Assembly: GCF_001278115.1 (NCBI RefSeq)
Contig: NZ_LIYD01000005.1
Span: forward strand, 996,397 to 1,060,396
Direction of reading: 5' to 3'
Source: Flavobacterium akiainvivens
GTDB lineage: Bacteria > Bacteroidota > Bacteroidia > Flavobacteriales > Flavobacteriaceae
Length of the DNA stretch: 64,000 nt
Below the pieces are notes generated by a model that was not told where the DNA came from, made no database searches, and saw nothing but the letters and a program-made list of their open reading frames with translations. How positions within the stretch are numbered: position 1 is the first letter of the stretch; every line of letters starts with the position of its first letter. Of the stretch, positions 55,199 to 63,923 are shown piece by piece. The position numbers and the translations under genes were made by a program.

Positions 55199-56260
55199 TT
55201 ATAATGTAATATTCGGGTTAATTTCGTTTAGCTCTACTTTATCCAAACTATTTGCACGCTCTATTTCAGACAGTTCTGCTAAATACTTTTGCGCATACGC
55301 AGGTTCAATTGAATTTATGAATCTTAACCAACCAAACAAATTCTGTTTTATGTTATAAGTCTCAAATTCAATTATCGCATCTAATATGTCTTTAGGTACT
55401 TGGTCCTCGTCTATTTTATGTTTCTTGATAATATGTACTTTAAAGCCATCTTTTTTAATATAATGAATTTCAAGCCTGACGTTTCTCTTTATTTTCTTAG
55501 GAATTCGCGGATATGCTTTATCAAAAACTGATAAACCAGTCACATATTGTGCTTTGCCGCGTGGCATATATTTTGTCTTCGAATGATTTAATGAAAAACC
55601 ATATTGCGTCAGAATTGCCTCGATTTTATCAACCTCTGGTAACGATGTATCAGAAGAAAAATATAGGTCGTCTGCGTACCTCGTATATGTTATGTCAGCT
55701 CCTACGAACATTTGTATATCATCATCGAACTCTTTGGCTACAAGGTTTGCAAGAGTGGGGCTTGTACTGAACCCCTGCACTAGCAAACCATTAATGGTAA
55801 CAACACTGGTCACACTTTCGGCGATATCTCGGTTAACTCCTATCTTTACTAATGACTCCACAATCTGCGGGCTGCTAATGGACTCAAAAAAATTTTTAAT
55901 ATCAACGGAAAGCAGGTATTTCCTGCTAAGGTGTGAATAAGCATTCGACCTTATATTACGTTTTGCAACAAATCCATGCACAGCGATACCGGGAACAAAT
56001 AATTTAGAGATTTCACTATTCAAAAGCTTGAGGCAAAATTCTAAATTACCTGTAAATGGTTTATGGATGGTTCTATGCCCTAATGCAGGATTTTTTTTAG
56101 GAATATGGAATCTCTTGATATTAATAGCAGTGGAAACGACAGCCTCAGAGTATTCTTCAAATATATAATAGTCCCTATTTTCCATTTTTTCAAGGAAGTC
56201 AGGAGTACATTTAAGAAAGTTTAAAAGCTGTCTACGGGTATCTATCTCGGTTAATAACAT
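55199..56260 (-). CDS. Retron-type reverse transcriptase
   Basis: 353 residues. Reverse-transcriptase blocks: HRTIHKPFTGNLEFCLKLLN, LLSVDIKNFFESISS (first catalytic Asp), GLLVQGFSTSPTLANLVAKE, TYTRYADDLYFSSD (YADD) and LNHSKTKYMPRG. Both retron hallmarks are present: NAxxH as SNAYSH, just before the first Asp block, and VTG as QYVTGLSVF. It lacks the maturase and endonuclease parts of group II intron RTs. It would copy the msd part of the non-coding RNA at 57860-58069 into msDNA. It is the last gene of the leftward unit HTH, DUF3800, RT. Confidence 0.9.
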   Translation of the reverse strand: MLLTEIDTRRQLLNFLKCTPDFLEKMENRDYYIFEEYSEAVVSTAINIKRFHIPKKNPALGHRTIHKPFTGNLEFCLKLLNSEISKLFVPGIAVHGFVAKRNIRSNAYSHLSRKYLLSVDIKNFFESISSPQIVESLVKIGVNRDIAESVTSVVTINGLLVQGFSTSPTLANLVAKEFDDDIQMFVGADITYTRYADDLYFSSDTSLPEVDKIEAILTQYGFSLNHSKTKYMPRGKAQYVTGLSVFDKAYPRIPKKIKRNVRLEIHYIKKDGFKVHIIKKHKIDEDQVPKDILDAIIEFETYNIKQNLFGWLRFINSIEPAYAQKYLAELSEIERANSLDKVELNEINPNITL

Positions 56261-56341
56261 AAATAGTGGGAGTAAAGGTAAGTAAGTGAGTAATTTATTC
56301 TGAAACCGAATACGAAATCATATTCGAAGTATTACCCTTTA

Positions 56342-57088
56342 CTACCCACTAAATTGTTTTTTGAGATTTGTAACCTCTATATGATAATCTAATGATTTTT
56401 TTCTGCTCAAATATACATTATTATGCAGAAAATGAACAACTCCAACCTTATGTTTTATAAGATTAAAATTCTGTTCCATTCGTAGATTTGTTTTATTTAG
56501 ATCTTCTAATATATTATAAATGATGTAATTTAAGTAATCCGTCGTTCCTAGATTAATTGTCTTCTTACTTTCAATGCTGTAGGCACAGTCATATTCCTCA
56601 CTTAATGAAGAAAATATTGAGTCAAGGATTTTACTTAAAGATTTTTTTTCAATTTCAATTTCCTCAAATATAAAAATGTTCTTATCAAATTTGTTTTTAA
56701 GCAATCTATCCTTGAGTAGCTTAATTAGAAAAAACTCAAAAATCTCATGATCTTCCTTGTAATTTTTAAGTTTCTTGAAATAATCAGAATTTTTATCAAC
56801 AACGGTAAAATAAGCTCTGTAGTTTAGAAAAGGTAAAACAGTGTAAAATCTCGCTCGGATATCAGGATGATTTTCCACTGCATGAAATCCTTGTTTTTTA
56901 ATCTTATCTACGAACTCTTCAAAGTAAGCTAATCCTAAGAGTTCTTCCTGAAGATCTACCAAAGCCTCCTCCATCAAATCAGGTGTATCAGTTTTGATAC
57001 AACATTGGATAAAAACATTTGAATTATTATTTATATGACCGGATTCGTCAATATAAAAATAATTGGTTTTTTTAAAAGTTTCCGCCAT
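56342..57088 (-). CDS. DUF3800 protein, probable retron effector
   Basis: 248 residues. N-terminal NYFYIDESGHIN is the DUF3800 signature, with Asp and Glu placed as in an RNase H-like site. A later KKTINLGTTDYLNYIIYNIL segment carries the further acidic residue typical of the family. Helical middle with many Lys/Glu. DUF3800 proteins are recorded as accessory genes of one retron class (type VII, from memory), so this is the likely effector held in check by RT and msDNA. It lies 81 bp upstream of the RT gene. Confidence 0.8.
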   Translation of the reverse strand: MAETFKKTNYFYIDESGHINNNSNVFIQCCIKTDTPDLMEEALVDLQEELLGLAYFEEFVDKIKKQGFHAVENHPDIRARFYTVLPFLNYRAYFTVVDKNSDYFKKLKNYKEDHEIFEFFLIKLLKDRLLKNKFDKNIFIFEEIEIEKKSLSKILDSIFSSLSEEYDCAYSIESKKTINLGTTDYLNYIIYNILEDLNKTNLRMEQNFNLIKHKVGVVHFLHNNVYLSRKKSLDYHIEVTNLKKQFSG

Positions 57089-57275
57089 GAATAAAATCTA
57101 TTACTATATTTCCTTTAAAATATTTTTTGGGATGAGAAGATGGATAATATTAAGACTAGCTAAATATAAATTTACTAATTGTTTCTGATTAGTTTTAGGT
57201 GAATATATCTATTAGAGGTAAAAATTCTCTTATCTAACTTATTGGGCAGACTTTAACAAAAGCTTTTATCTGTAT

Positions 57276-57698
57276 TTATTCAAGAATTGTTAAATAATCT
57301 AATTTATTTTGTTTTAAAAGTTCAAGTTCGTTTTCACTTAATGGACTTATAGATAATACCTCATGCCGCTTTGGAATGTTTCCATCCTGATCTTTTATTT
57401 GCTTCCTACTGCTTGTCTGAAGAAGTTTAAGTCTAATCTTTACCATATCATTGCATAAAACTTTTTTGGGTAGAAGTTCATTGTAAGATTTTAGATCTAA
57501 TGCCTTTGCTATTCTGCCTATTATTCTAACATTAGCTTTCGTCCTATTTCTCGGATTCTCTATATTGCCAATATGGCCTTCCGAAACCCCTACCTTGTGA
57601 GCAAGTTCTACCTGATCCAATCCAGCATTTATACGTGATTCACGTATTGCTTCCATAATCCAAAAATCTAATTCAGAAATTATTATCTCTATAGTCAT
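57276..57698 (-). CDS. XRE-type HTH protein of the retron locus
   Basis: 140 residues. Residues ~14-75 form a Cro/C1 domain: IMEAIRESRINAGLDQVELA, then HKVGVSEGHIGNIENPRNR and IIGRIAKALDLKSYNELLP. The rest is basic and without a known domain. It is the first protein gene after the retron RNA, 162 bp from its 3' end, and 187 bp before the DUF3800 gene. It may regulate the locus or act as a third part. An inverted repeat AGTATTC (57699-57705) / GAATACT (57726-57732) right at its start could be its operator. Confidence 0.78.
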   Translation of the reverse strand: MTIEIIISELDFWIMEAIRESRINAGLDQVELAHKVGVSEGHIGNIENPRNRTKANVRIIGRIAKALDLKSYNELLPKKVLCNDMVKIRLKLLQTSSRKQIKDQDGNIPKRHEVLSISPLSENELELLKQNKLDYLTILE

Positions 57699-57859
57699 AG
57701 TATTCTAATTATCGGACAATGAAGCGAATACTTTAATTAATTTCACATAGCTATAGGTGTGTGATTGTTTTTTTTCTATATTTGTTTTTATTATAAGATA
57801 AAGCGCATTTTAATTCCAAATTGAATTGTGTAAATTTGCGATTCTTCAAATTAAAAGTT

Positions 57860-58069
57860 GAAGCATTCGCTTTGAATCTCGTATAGGAAAACTGGCGTTT
57901 TATATTACCACGAGAGGATAAGTGCAAATGCTCACGCCATACGGCGTGGGCTCACTTATTTGTGGTAAGGGTACCGCCAGTACCTCCTATACAATAAGCT
58001 GAGTTTAAACCCACGCCTCCTTTTTAGGAGTTTCTTCTACACTCTCGGCTAGTATTCTTAGCGCACTTC
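57860..58069 (-). ncRNA. Predicted retron msr-msd RNA
   Basis: Read on the minus strand from 58069. An a1-like arm (GAAG, CGCT and GAAT blocks) is complementary to CTTC, AGCG and ATTC blocks at the other end (57860-57877). Next comes TAGC (58051-58048), whose G would be the branch base, followed by CGAGAG, close to the TTAGCGAGAG start of the well-known Ec86 RNA. Then a small msr stem-loop (CTCCT/AGGAG, 58030-58017). The msd is a long hairpin from 57992 to 57881 with paired blocks GTATAGGA/TCCTATAC, ACTGGCG/CGCCAGT, TTACCAC/GTGGTAA, ATAAGTG/CACTTAT and CACGCC/GGCGTG around an ATAC-position loop. The order a1, msr, msd, a2 and the RT downstream on the same strand fit a retron. Found by eye, not folded. 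Confidence 0.75.
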
Positions 58070-58153
58070 TTTTTTTTATTTGGTTTCGCAAACGATGAAG
58101 TTTAACCTTTAATCCATTTTGCGTATGGTTTAGTTTTTTCATAGTTAAGTAGG

Positions 58154-58213
58154 CCCGGCCCGTACTGGTATTCCTTTTCGAGTTAGTTAAGAGGAAAGGC
58201 CGGGTTGCTTTTT
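58154..58213 (+). terminator. GC-rich hairpin with T run
   Basis: CCCGGCC (58154-58160) pairs with GGCCGGG (58198-58204) over a 37-base loop, and TTGCTTTTTTTC follows. It points rightwards, between the retron and the SusC gene. It may stop transcripts coming from the left, or be part of the SusC leader. Confidence 0.6.
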
Positions 58214-58238
58214 TTCTTACCGGTACACATAAAAATAA

Positions 58239-58273
58239 CCCTCAGACGTCGGCAAACTAACCTGAGGGCTTTT
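58239..58273 (+). terminator. Second hairpin before the SusC gene
   Basis: CCCTCAG (58239-58245) pairs with CTGAGGG (58262-58268), 16-base loop, then CTTTTA. It lies 44 bp before the SusC start. With the hairpin at 58154 it may form an attenuator-like leader, or both may be plain terminators. Confidence 0.5.
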
Positions 58274-58316
58274 AGACTAACAAACCCAAATTGTTTCATT
58301 AATCTTAACCAATGTT

Positions 58317-61300
58317 ATGAAAATTTTTTCAGCAAACAAAGGGCTAAGGGTGCTTTTCTATTCTCTTATTTTAGCGTCCTTGCCAGTCAGTGCTTTAGCC
58401 CGGGCACACGCTTCACCCAATGGTAAAGAAGTATTTCAACAAACTATTTCAGGTGTAGTTGCGGATAGCTCCGGGCCGTTGCCTGGCGTGATAATTTCTG
58501 TAAAGGGTACCACACGCTCAGTTGTGACGGATCAAGATGGTAAATATTTAATTATGGCCTCTAACGATGAGTTGCTTGTATTTTCATTTACGGGGTATAA
58601 GACCGTCGAGGTAATTATAGGTGCACAAAGTACTGTAAATATTTTGCTTCAGGAGGATGCAACCCAATTGGAGGAATTGGAAATTAATGCAGGGTATTAT
58701 TCTGTTAAACAAAAAGAGAGTACGGGAAGTATCGCCCGCATTACGGCAAAGGATATCGAAACGCAGCCGGTAACGAATGTCTTGGCAACGATGCAGGGAA
58801 GAATGGCTGGGGTAAGCATTACACAAGATACTGGGACGCCGGGTGGGGCATTTACAATCCGTATCCGTGGGCAAAACAGTTTAAGGCAGGACGCCAACCA
58901 ACCGCTTTATATCATTGACGGGGTACCGTATGCTTCAGAAAGTATCGGAAGCGCGGATACCTCCGTTGCGACACAAAATGCTCAAAGCCCCTTAAACAGT
59001 ATCAATCCCAGCGACATCGAAAGCATTGAGGTCCTTAAAGATGCCGATGCTACAGCCATATATGGCTCCCGTGGCGCTAACGGTGTAGTGCTAATCACGA
59101 CAAAGCGCGGCTTCAACACGCCTGCAAAATTTTCTTTTACCGCTTCGTCGGGCTTTGGGAGCCTTGCGCGTAAAATGGACCTTATGAATACTGATCAATA
59201 CCTGCGCATGCGTCGTGCTGCCTTTGCAAATGATGGCATAGCCCCATATCCTGACTATGCCTATGATGTTAACGGAACATGGGATCAGTATAGAAATACC
59301 GACTGGCAGGAAACATTGATTGGAGGTACCTCCGAAATACACAGTTACCAAGGGAGTGTTTCAGGGGGTAGCGCAAATACAAGCTATTTGTTATCAGGAA
59401 GCTTTCGGCAGGAAACTACAGTGCTTCCAGGCGACTTTAAGTACAGCAAAGGCGCGGTACATTTTAATATGGCACATCGCTCGGATGACAACAGGTTTAA
59501 AATACAGTTTTCTGCGAATTACATAGCACAAAATAATATACTTCCCGCCACGGACATGACGCGCCTTTCAAGGACACTTGCCCCTAATGCGCCCGCGTTA
59601 TATAACGGGGACGGCAGCCTTAACTGGGCTGAAGGGACATGGGATAATCCGCTTTCTGAATTGCAACAGGACTACCGTTCAAAAACCTATGACCTCATTG
59701 CTAATTCCGTTATTTCTTATGAGTTATTTAATGGGCTACAGGCTAAAATAAGCCTTGGCTATACCGACTTAAAAAATAACGAGGTACGGACTGTGCCATC
59801 CACGCTTTACAATCCTGCCTACGGCTTGGGAAGCGAAAGCTCTTCATTAAACACAAATTACACGACACGTAGGTCTTATATCATAGAACCTCAACTGAAT
59901 TACAATGTAATAATAGGCAGGCATAAACTGGATGTATTGATAGGAAGCACCTTGCAAAACCAAAAATCCGAAAGGCTGCAGGCCTTGGGGTTTGGCTTCT
60001 CAAGCAATGCGCTGATTTACGACCTCTCATCGGCGTCAACAAAGTTCATTACGCTGAGCGATGAACCACAATATAAGTATCTCGCTTATTTTTCCCGTGT
60101 CAACTATAATTACGACGGGCGCTACATCATCAATATTACTGGTAGGCGGGATGGGTCAAGCCGTTTTGGAACAGGCAATCAATTTGCAAATTTTGGAGCA
60201 ATTGGTTGTGCCTGGATTTTTTCCAAGGAAGCGGTGTTGGACTATAATTCAATCCTCTCATTCGGCAAACTGCGTGCGAGCTATGGCATTACGGGTAGTG
60301 ACCAAATCGGAGATTATCAATATATGGACACGTACGGGTCCGCTGCAAACCAATACGGTGGCGTCATTGGGCTGAACCCCATCCGGCTTTATAATCCTGC
60401 CTTTGGTTGGGAAAGCAACAAAAAGACAGAGATTGCTTTGGAAACCGGTTTTTTGAAGGACAGGCTTTTTTTGTCGGCGGCGTGGTATAGCAATCGCTCT
60501 TCCAGCCAACTTGTAGGGATGCCAATGCCGGGGACGACAGGATTCCAGTCCCTAACCGCTAACCTTGACGCTATAGTTCGCAACCAGGGCTGGGAATTTA
60601 CACTTCATTCAGAAAATATTGCATTAAAAAATTTTAATTGGTCAACCGACTTCAATATATCACTTAACCGCAACAAATTACTGAAATACCCTAATCTTGA
60701 GAGTTCGCCTTATGCAAACACCTATACGATTGGCCAACCGCTCAATATCATAAAGCTTTACCATTACACGGGCCAGGATCCTGATACGGGAATATATACT
60801 TTCGAGGACAAGGATCGGGACGGACAGATAACTGCTACAGGCGACCGTATAACACAGGCTGATTTGAACCCACGCTATTTCGGCGGCATTCAAAATCATA
60901 TATCCTATAAGCAATGGACGCTGGATTTCCTGTTTCAGTTCGTAAGACAAAAGTCCCTGAAATACCTGCCCGCTCCCGGGGGGACTTCCGTAAATCAATT
61001 GAGTGAAGTGAGCAACAGTAGCTGGCAGCAGGCCGGAGATATTGCGTCATACCAACCCTACACTACAGGGGTAAATTCCCAGGCAGTAACTGCATATTAT
61101 AATTATGCTCAAAGCGATGGCGGAGTCACGGACGCTTCATACATAAGGCTTAAAAATATTTCATTGAGTTATGACCTGCCTTTGACCCATAAAGCCATGA
61201 ATTGCAGGTTATCGCTGCAGGGGCAAAACATACTGACATTTACAAAATTCAATGGGGATCCTGAATCAAGGTTCGCCAATGCCTTGCCGCCACTAAAATT

Positions 61301-61331
61301 TTATACGCTGGGAGTGCAACTTAATTTTTAA
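58317..61331 (+). CDS. SusC/RagA-family TonB-linked outer-membrane transporter
   Basis: 1004 residues. Signal peptide (VLFYSLILASLPVSALA), then the carboxypeptidase-like domain with ISGVVADSSGPLPGVIISVK and TDQDGKYLI, a plug with ATMQGRMAGVSI, RIRGQNSL, PLYIIDGVPY and SIEVLKDADATAIYGSRGAN, and a barrel ending FYTLGVQLNF. It has no N-terminal STN domain, so it is not expected to signal to an anti-sigma factor. It imports a glycan or peptide with the SusD lipoprotein whose gene is 10 bp away. The peptidase-like third gene hints at peptide substrates. Confidence 0.93.
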   Translation: MKIFSANKGLRVLFYSLILASLPVSALARAHASPNGKEVFQQTISGVVADSSGPLPGVIISVKGTTRSVVTDQDGKYLIMASNDELLVFSFTGYKTVEVIIGAQSTVNILLQEDATQLEELEINAGYYSVKQKESTGSIARITAKDIETQPVTNVLATMQGRMAGVSITQDTGTPGGAFTIRIRGQNSLRQDANQPLYIIDGVPYASESIGSADTSVATQNAQSPLNSINPSDIESIEVLKDADATAIYGSRGANGVVLITTKRGFNTPAKFSFTASSGFGSLARKMDLMNTDQYLRMRRAAFANDGIAPYPDYAYDVNGTWDQYRNTDWQETLIGGTSEIHSYQGSVSGGSANTSYLLSGSFRQETTVLPGDFKYSKGAVHFNMAHRSDDNRFKIQFSANYIAQNNILPATDMTRLSRTLAPNAPALYNGDGSLNWAEGTWDNPLSELQQDYRSKTYDLIANSVISYELFNGLQAKISLGYTDLKNNEVRTVPSTLYNPAYGLGSESSSLNTNYTTRRSYIIEPQLNYNVIIGRHKLDVLIGSTLQNQKSERLQALGFGFSSNALIYDLSSASTKFITLSDEPQYKYLAYFSRVNYNYDGRYIINITGRRDGSSRFGTGNQFANFGAIGCAWIFSKEAVLDYNSILSFGKLRASYGITGSDQIGDYQYMDTYGSAANQYGGVIGLNPIRLYNPAFGWESNKKTEIALETGFLKDRLFLSAAWYSNRSSSQLVGMPMPGTTGFQSLTANLDAIVRNQGWEFTLHSENIALKNFNWSTDFNISLNRNKLLKYPNLESSPYANTYTIGQPLNIIKLYHYTGQDPDTGIYTFEDKDRDGQITATGDRITQADLNPRYFGGIQNHISYKQWTLDFLFQFVRQKSLKYLPAPGGTSVNQLSEVSNSSWQQAGDIASYQPYTTGVNSQAVTAYYNYAQSDGGVTDASYIRLKNISLSYDLPLTHKAMNCRLSLQGQNILTFTKFNGDPESRFANALPPLKFYTLGVQLNF

Positions 61332-61341
61332 ACATGATTAT

Positions 61342-62730
61342 ATGAATATAATGATTTATAGCAGTATATTGAGGAAGGCACGCTATATAGTCGCTTCCTC
61401 ATTGTTAGCAGTTATGGGCTGCGAAAACTACACAGAAATATCCCAACCGCCTTCACAGCTTAGCGGGCAGGCTGTATTTATGGACAAGACAACTGCAACA
61501 GCTGCCATTCTAGGTATCTATGCCAAAATGAGAGACAGCGGAGTACTTGCCGGTAACACATCCGGCATGACGGTGCTCTCAGCACTGTATGCAGACGAAC
61601 TGATCTACTTTGGCTCTGGAGGAACTTCTGCTGAAAGCTTTTATACCAACTCTTTACTCGCAGCTGACCCCGACATAGCCAGTATCTGGAATAACACATA
61701 TAATCAGGTGTACAGTGCGAATGCTGCGCTGGAAGGGCTTGAAACATCAACCCTGCCTATGGATGTTAAAGCGCCACTACAAGGGGAAGCTTATTTTATA
61801 AGGGCTATATTGTATTATTACCTGGTCAATTTCTTCGGGGACATTCCATGGACTGATACTACGGATTTTAATCACAACCGACTCCTCGTCCGTACTTCGC
61901 AAGCTGAGGTTTATGAAAAAATTATTGACGACCTTCAAAGGGCGGTTGACTTATTACCAGATACAGGAGTGAGCCAGAAAATACGTCCCGACAAGTTCGC
62001 TGCTTATACACTGCTTGCACGTGCCTATCTGGAAACAGGTCAATACGCACAGGCGCAAGATGCCGCCAGCACAGTAATCGGCAGTAACGTTTTCAGCCTT
62101 GAAACACCTGAAATGACTTTTCTAAAAGGTAGCAATTCAACAATATTTCAATTTTCCCCTTTTGCAGAAGCCTATAATACAGATTTTGGACGAAGTTTTA
62201 TTAGTGTGCAGGGACCGCCACCCTTTGGTGCATTATCAGCTACTTTGACAGATGCCTTTCCTGAGGGTGATTTGAGGCGTATTTCATGGATAATCAGCAT
62301 TGAAAATAATGGTCAGATTTGGTACTTCCCTTTTAAATACAAGCATTCAACATATGCTTCAGAGGCTGAAGAATACCCTGTAGTGCTCCGATTATCGGAA
62401 TGCTTTCTGATTAGAGCCGAAGCTAAGGCGAGACAGGGGCTAGTAACTGAAGCCAGAGAGGATCTGAACATGATACGCGCCAATGCCGGGCTTGAAAACA
62501 GCAATACACAGGATAACAGTGGCTTACTCGAAGAAATTTTAAAAGAGTGGCAACTGGAATACTTTACAGAATATGGGCAAAGGTTTATAACACTAAAACG
62601 ATTTGGGCTGGCTGATCAAATACTGGAGCAGCGAAAACCGGGGTGGGATTCCACCGATCAGTTATGGCCATTGCCGCAATCCGACATATTATCAAACCCA
62701 AATTTAGAGCCGCAAAATCCAGGCTATTAA
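61342..62730 (+). CDS. SusD/RagB-family nutrient-binding lipoprotein
   Basis: 462 residues. The signal ends in LAVMGC, a lipobox. The helical TPR-like core shows EAYFIRAILYYYLVNFFGDI, TLLARAYLETGQYAQAQDAA, FLIRAEAKARQGLVTEARED and the C-terminal LWPLPQSDILSNPNLEPQNP typical of the family. It caps the SusC pore on the cell surface. Full length. Confidence 0.92.
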   Translation: MNIMIYSSILRKARYIVASSLLAVMGCENYTEISQPPSQLSGQAVFMDKTTATAAILGIYAKMRDSGVLAGNTSGMTVLSALYADELIYFGSGGTSAESFYTNSLLAADPDIASIWNNTYNQVYSANAALEGLETSTLPMDVKAPLQGEAYFIRAILYYYLVNFFGDIPWTDTTDFNHNRLLVRTSQAEVYEKIIDDLQRAVDLLPDTGVSQKIRPDKFAAYTLLARAYLETGQYAQAQDAASTVIGSNVFSLETPEMTFLKGSNSTIFQFSPFAEAYNTDFGRSFISVQGPPPFGALSATLTDAFPEGDLRRISWIISIENNGQIWYFPFKYKHSTYASEAEEYPVVLRLSECFLIRAEAKARQGLVTEAREDLNMIRANAGLENSNTQDNSGLLEEILKEWQLEYFTEYGQRFITLKRFGLADQILEQRKPGWDSTDQLWPLPQSDILSNPNLEPQNPGY

Positions 62731-62731
62731 G

Positions 62732-63923
62732 ATGAGTACTATATTTAAAATTTTGAGATGGCCGCTCTTTGTAATAGTTGCGAACGCTTTAGGAGTGCAG
62801 GTTGCAGCTCAGCCACCGGAAATCAGGCTCTATCCAAGGCAATTGTCTGGAAATGGGGAATGGCTGTACTACCAGGAGTTTCACAATGGTGCCGATTCTG
62901 CCATTGTAAAGTCTATGTACATGCCTGACCGTCTGGCTTTCCAATCCGGTCTATTGGACAGGTTTATCGGTAATAAGCATTTCGTCAGCTTATCGGACAA
63001 AAATATAGTTACGCTGGTGGATTTGTCCACTAAAGAATGCAAAAAGTTATATAGCGTCAAAAAAATGGGAGCGTGCACTGATAACCGTCTGGCGGTGCTT
63101 CAGGAAAGCCACGATCATAGTTTAGAACTAAACCTGTATGATACGAAACTGAAATTATTGAAAAAAATACCTTTTGTATCGGATTTTACCATCTTTGAAA
63201 AAGAAGGTTTGTTATTTACACACGGGCCCGCCGGCAGTACCATTGGTTTGTACAACTTAAAATCTGGTAAATATAATGTGATCATTGCCCATTCACATGG
63301 AATCATTCGGCAACCTTGTATCGCCGCCTCAGGGCGTGCAGTAGCTTTTTACAGTTACAGTGAGAACGACAAAAGCCTTCAGGCAGTGCATTATGATATA
63401 CCAAAACATCGGGTATCTTATTTTAAACCTTTCAATAGCGACACATTCTTGGTAGCCAGTCAGTCAGCACCATTAAAAATTGCCGATGACGGTTCCAGGG
63501 TATTCCTTACCGTTCGACAACAGGCCGTTGGTTATGTACCGGCAACTCAAGCAGAAATATGGAACGCTTCAGACAAATACATACATCCCCTTAAAGTGGC
63601 AGTAGATGGCTGGAAAAACGTTGATAAAGTGATGTTCTGGGAACCGATAACCAATCGTGTCGGTGATATATCCAATAACAGTTTACCTTTTGCGCGGATT
63701 ATATCGGGGGGCAATTATGCAATCTTATGTAATCCGGAAGTGTATGAGCCACAATACCAATATGAATCCAATTGCGATTACTATCTGAAGGACATAGAAA
63801 CAGGAACTATAAGGCTTTGGATACAAGACGGGGCAGCTGGCCTGGGCCAATTTACAGAGTCCCCTGATAAATCTTTACTCGGCTACTTTTATAAAGGTGC
63901 ATGGTATATTTATGATATAAAGG
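62732..63923 (+). pseudogene. S9 peptidase-like beta-propeller protein, cut by IS21
   Basis: 397 codons before the IS boundary. The frame then runs 17 codons into the IS and stops at 63976. A signal peptide (FVIVANALGVQVAAQ) is followed by propeller-like strands (LSGNGEWLYYQEFHNG, ASGRAVAFYSYSENDKS, TESPDKSLLGYFYKGAWYIY). In S9-type prolyl oligopeptidases the propeller comes first and the alpha/beta-hydrolase domain last. Here that domain is absent, so the product would be inactive. It starts 1 bp after susD's stop and so belonged to the SusCD operon. The S9 label is inferred from the propeller and context. Confidence 0.7.

Noticed and set aside
57776..57783. TATATTTG as a plus-strand promoter for the retron RNA
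   Set aside because: It matches the -7 box, but it points rightwards, has no -33 box at proper spacing, and the branch motif and the RT gene are on the minus strand.
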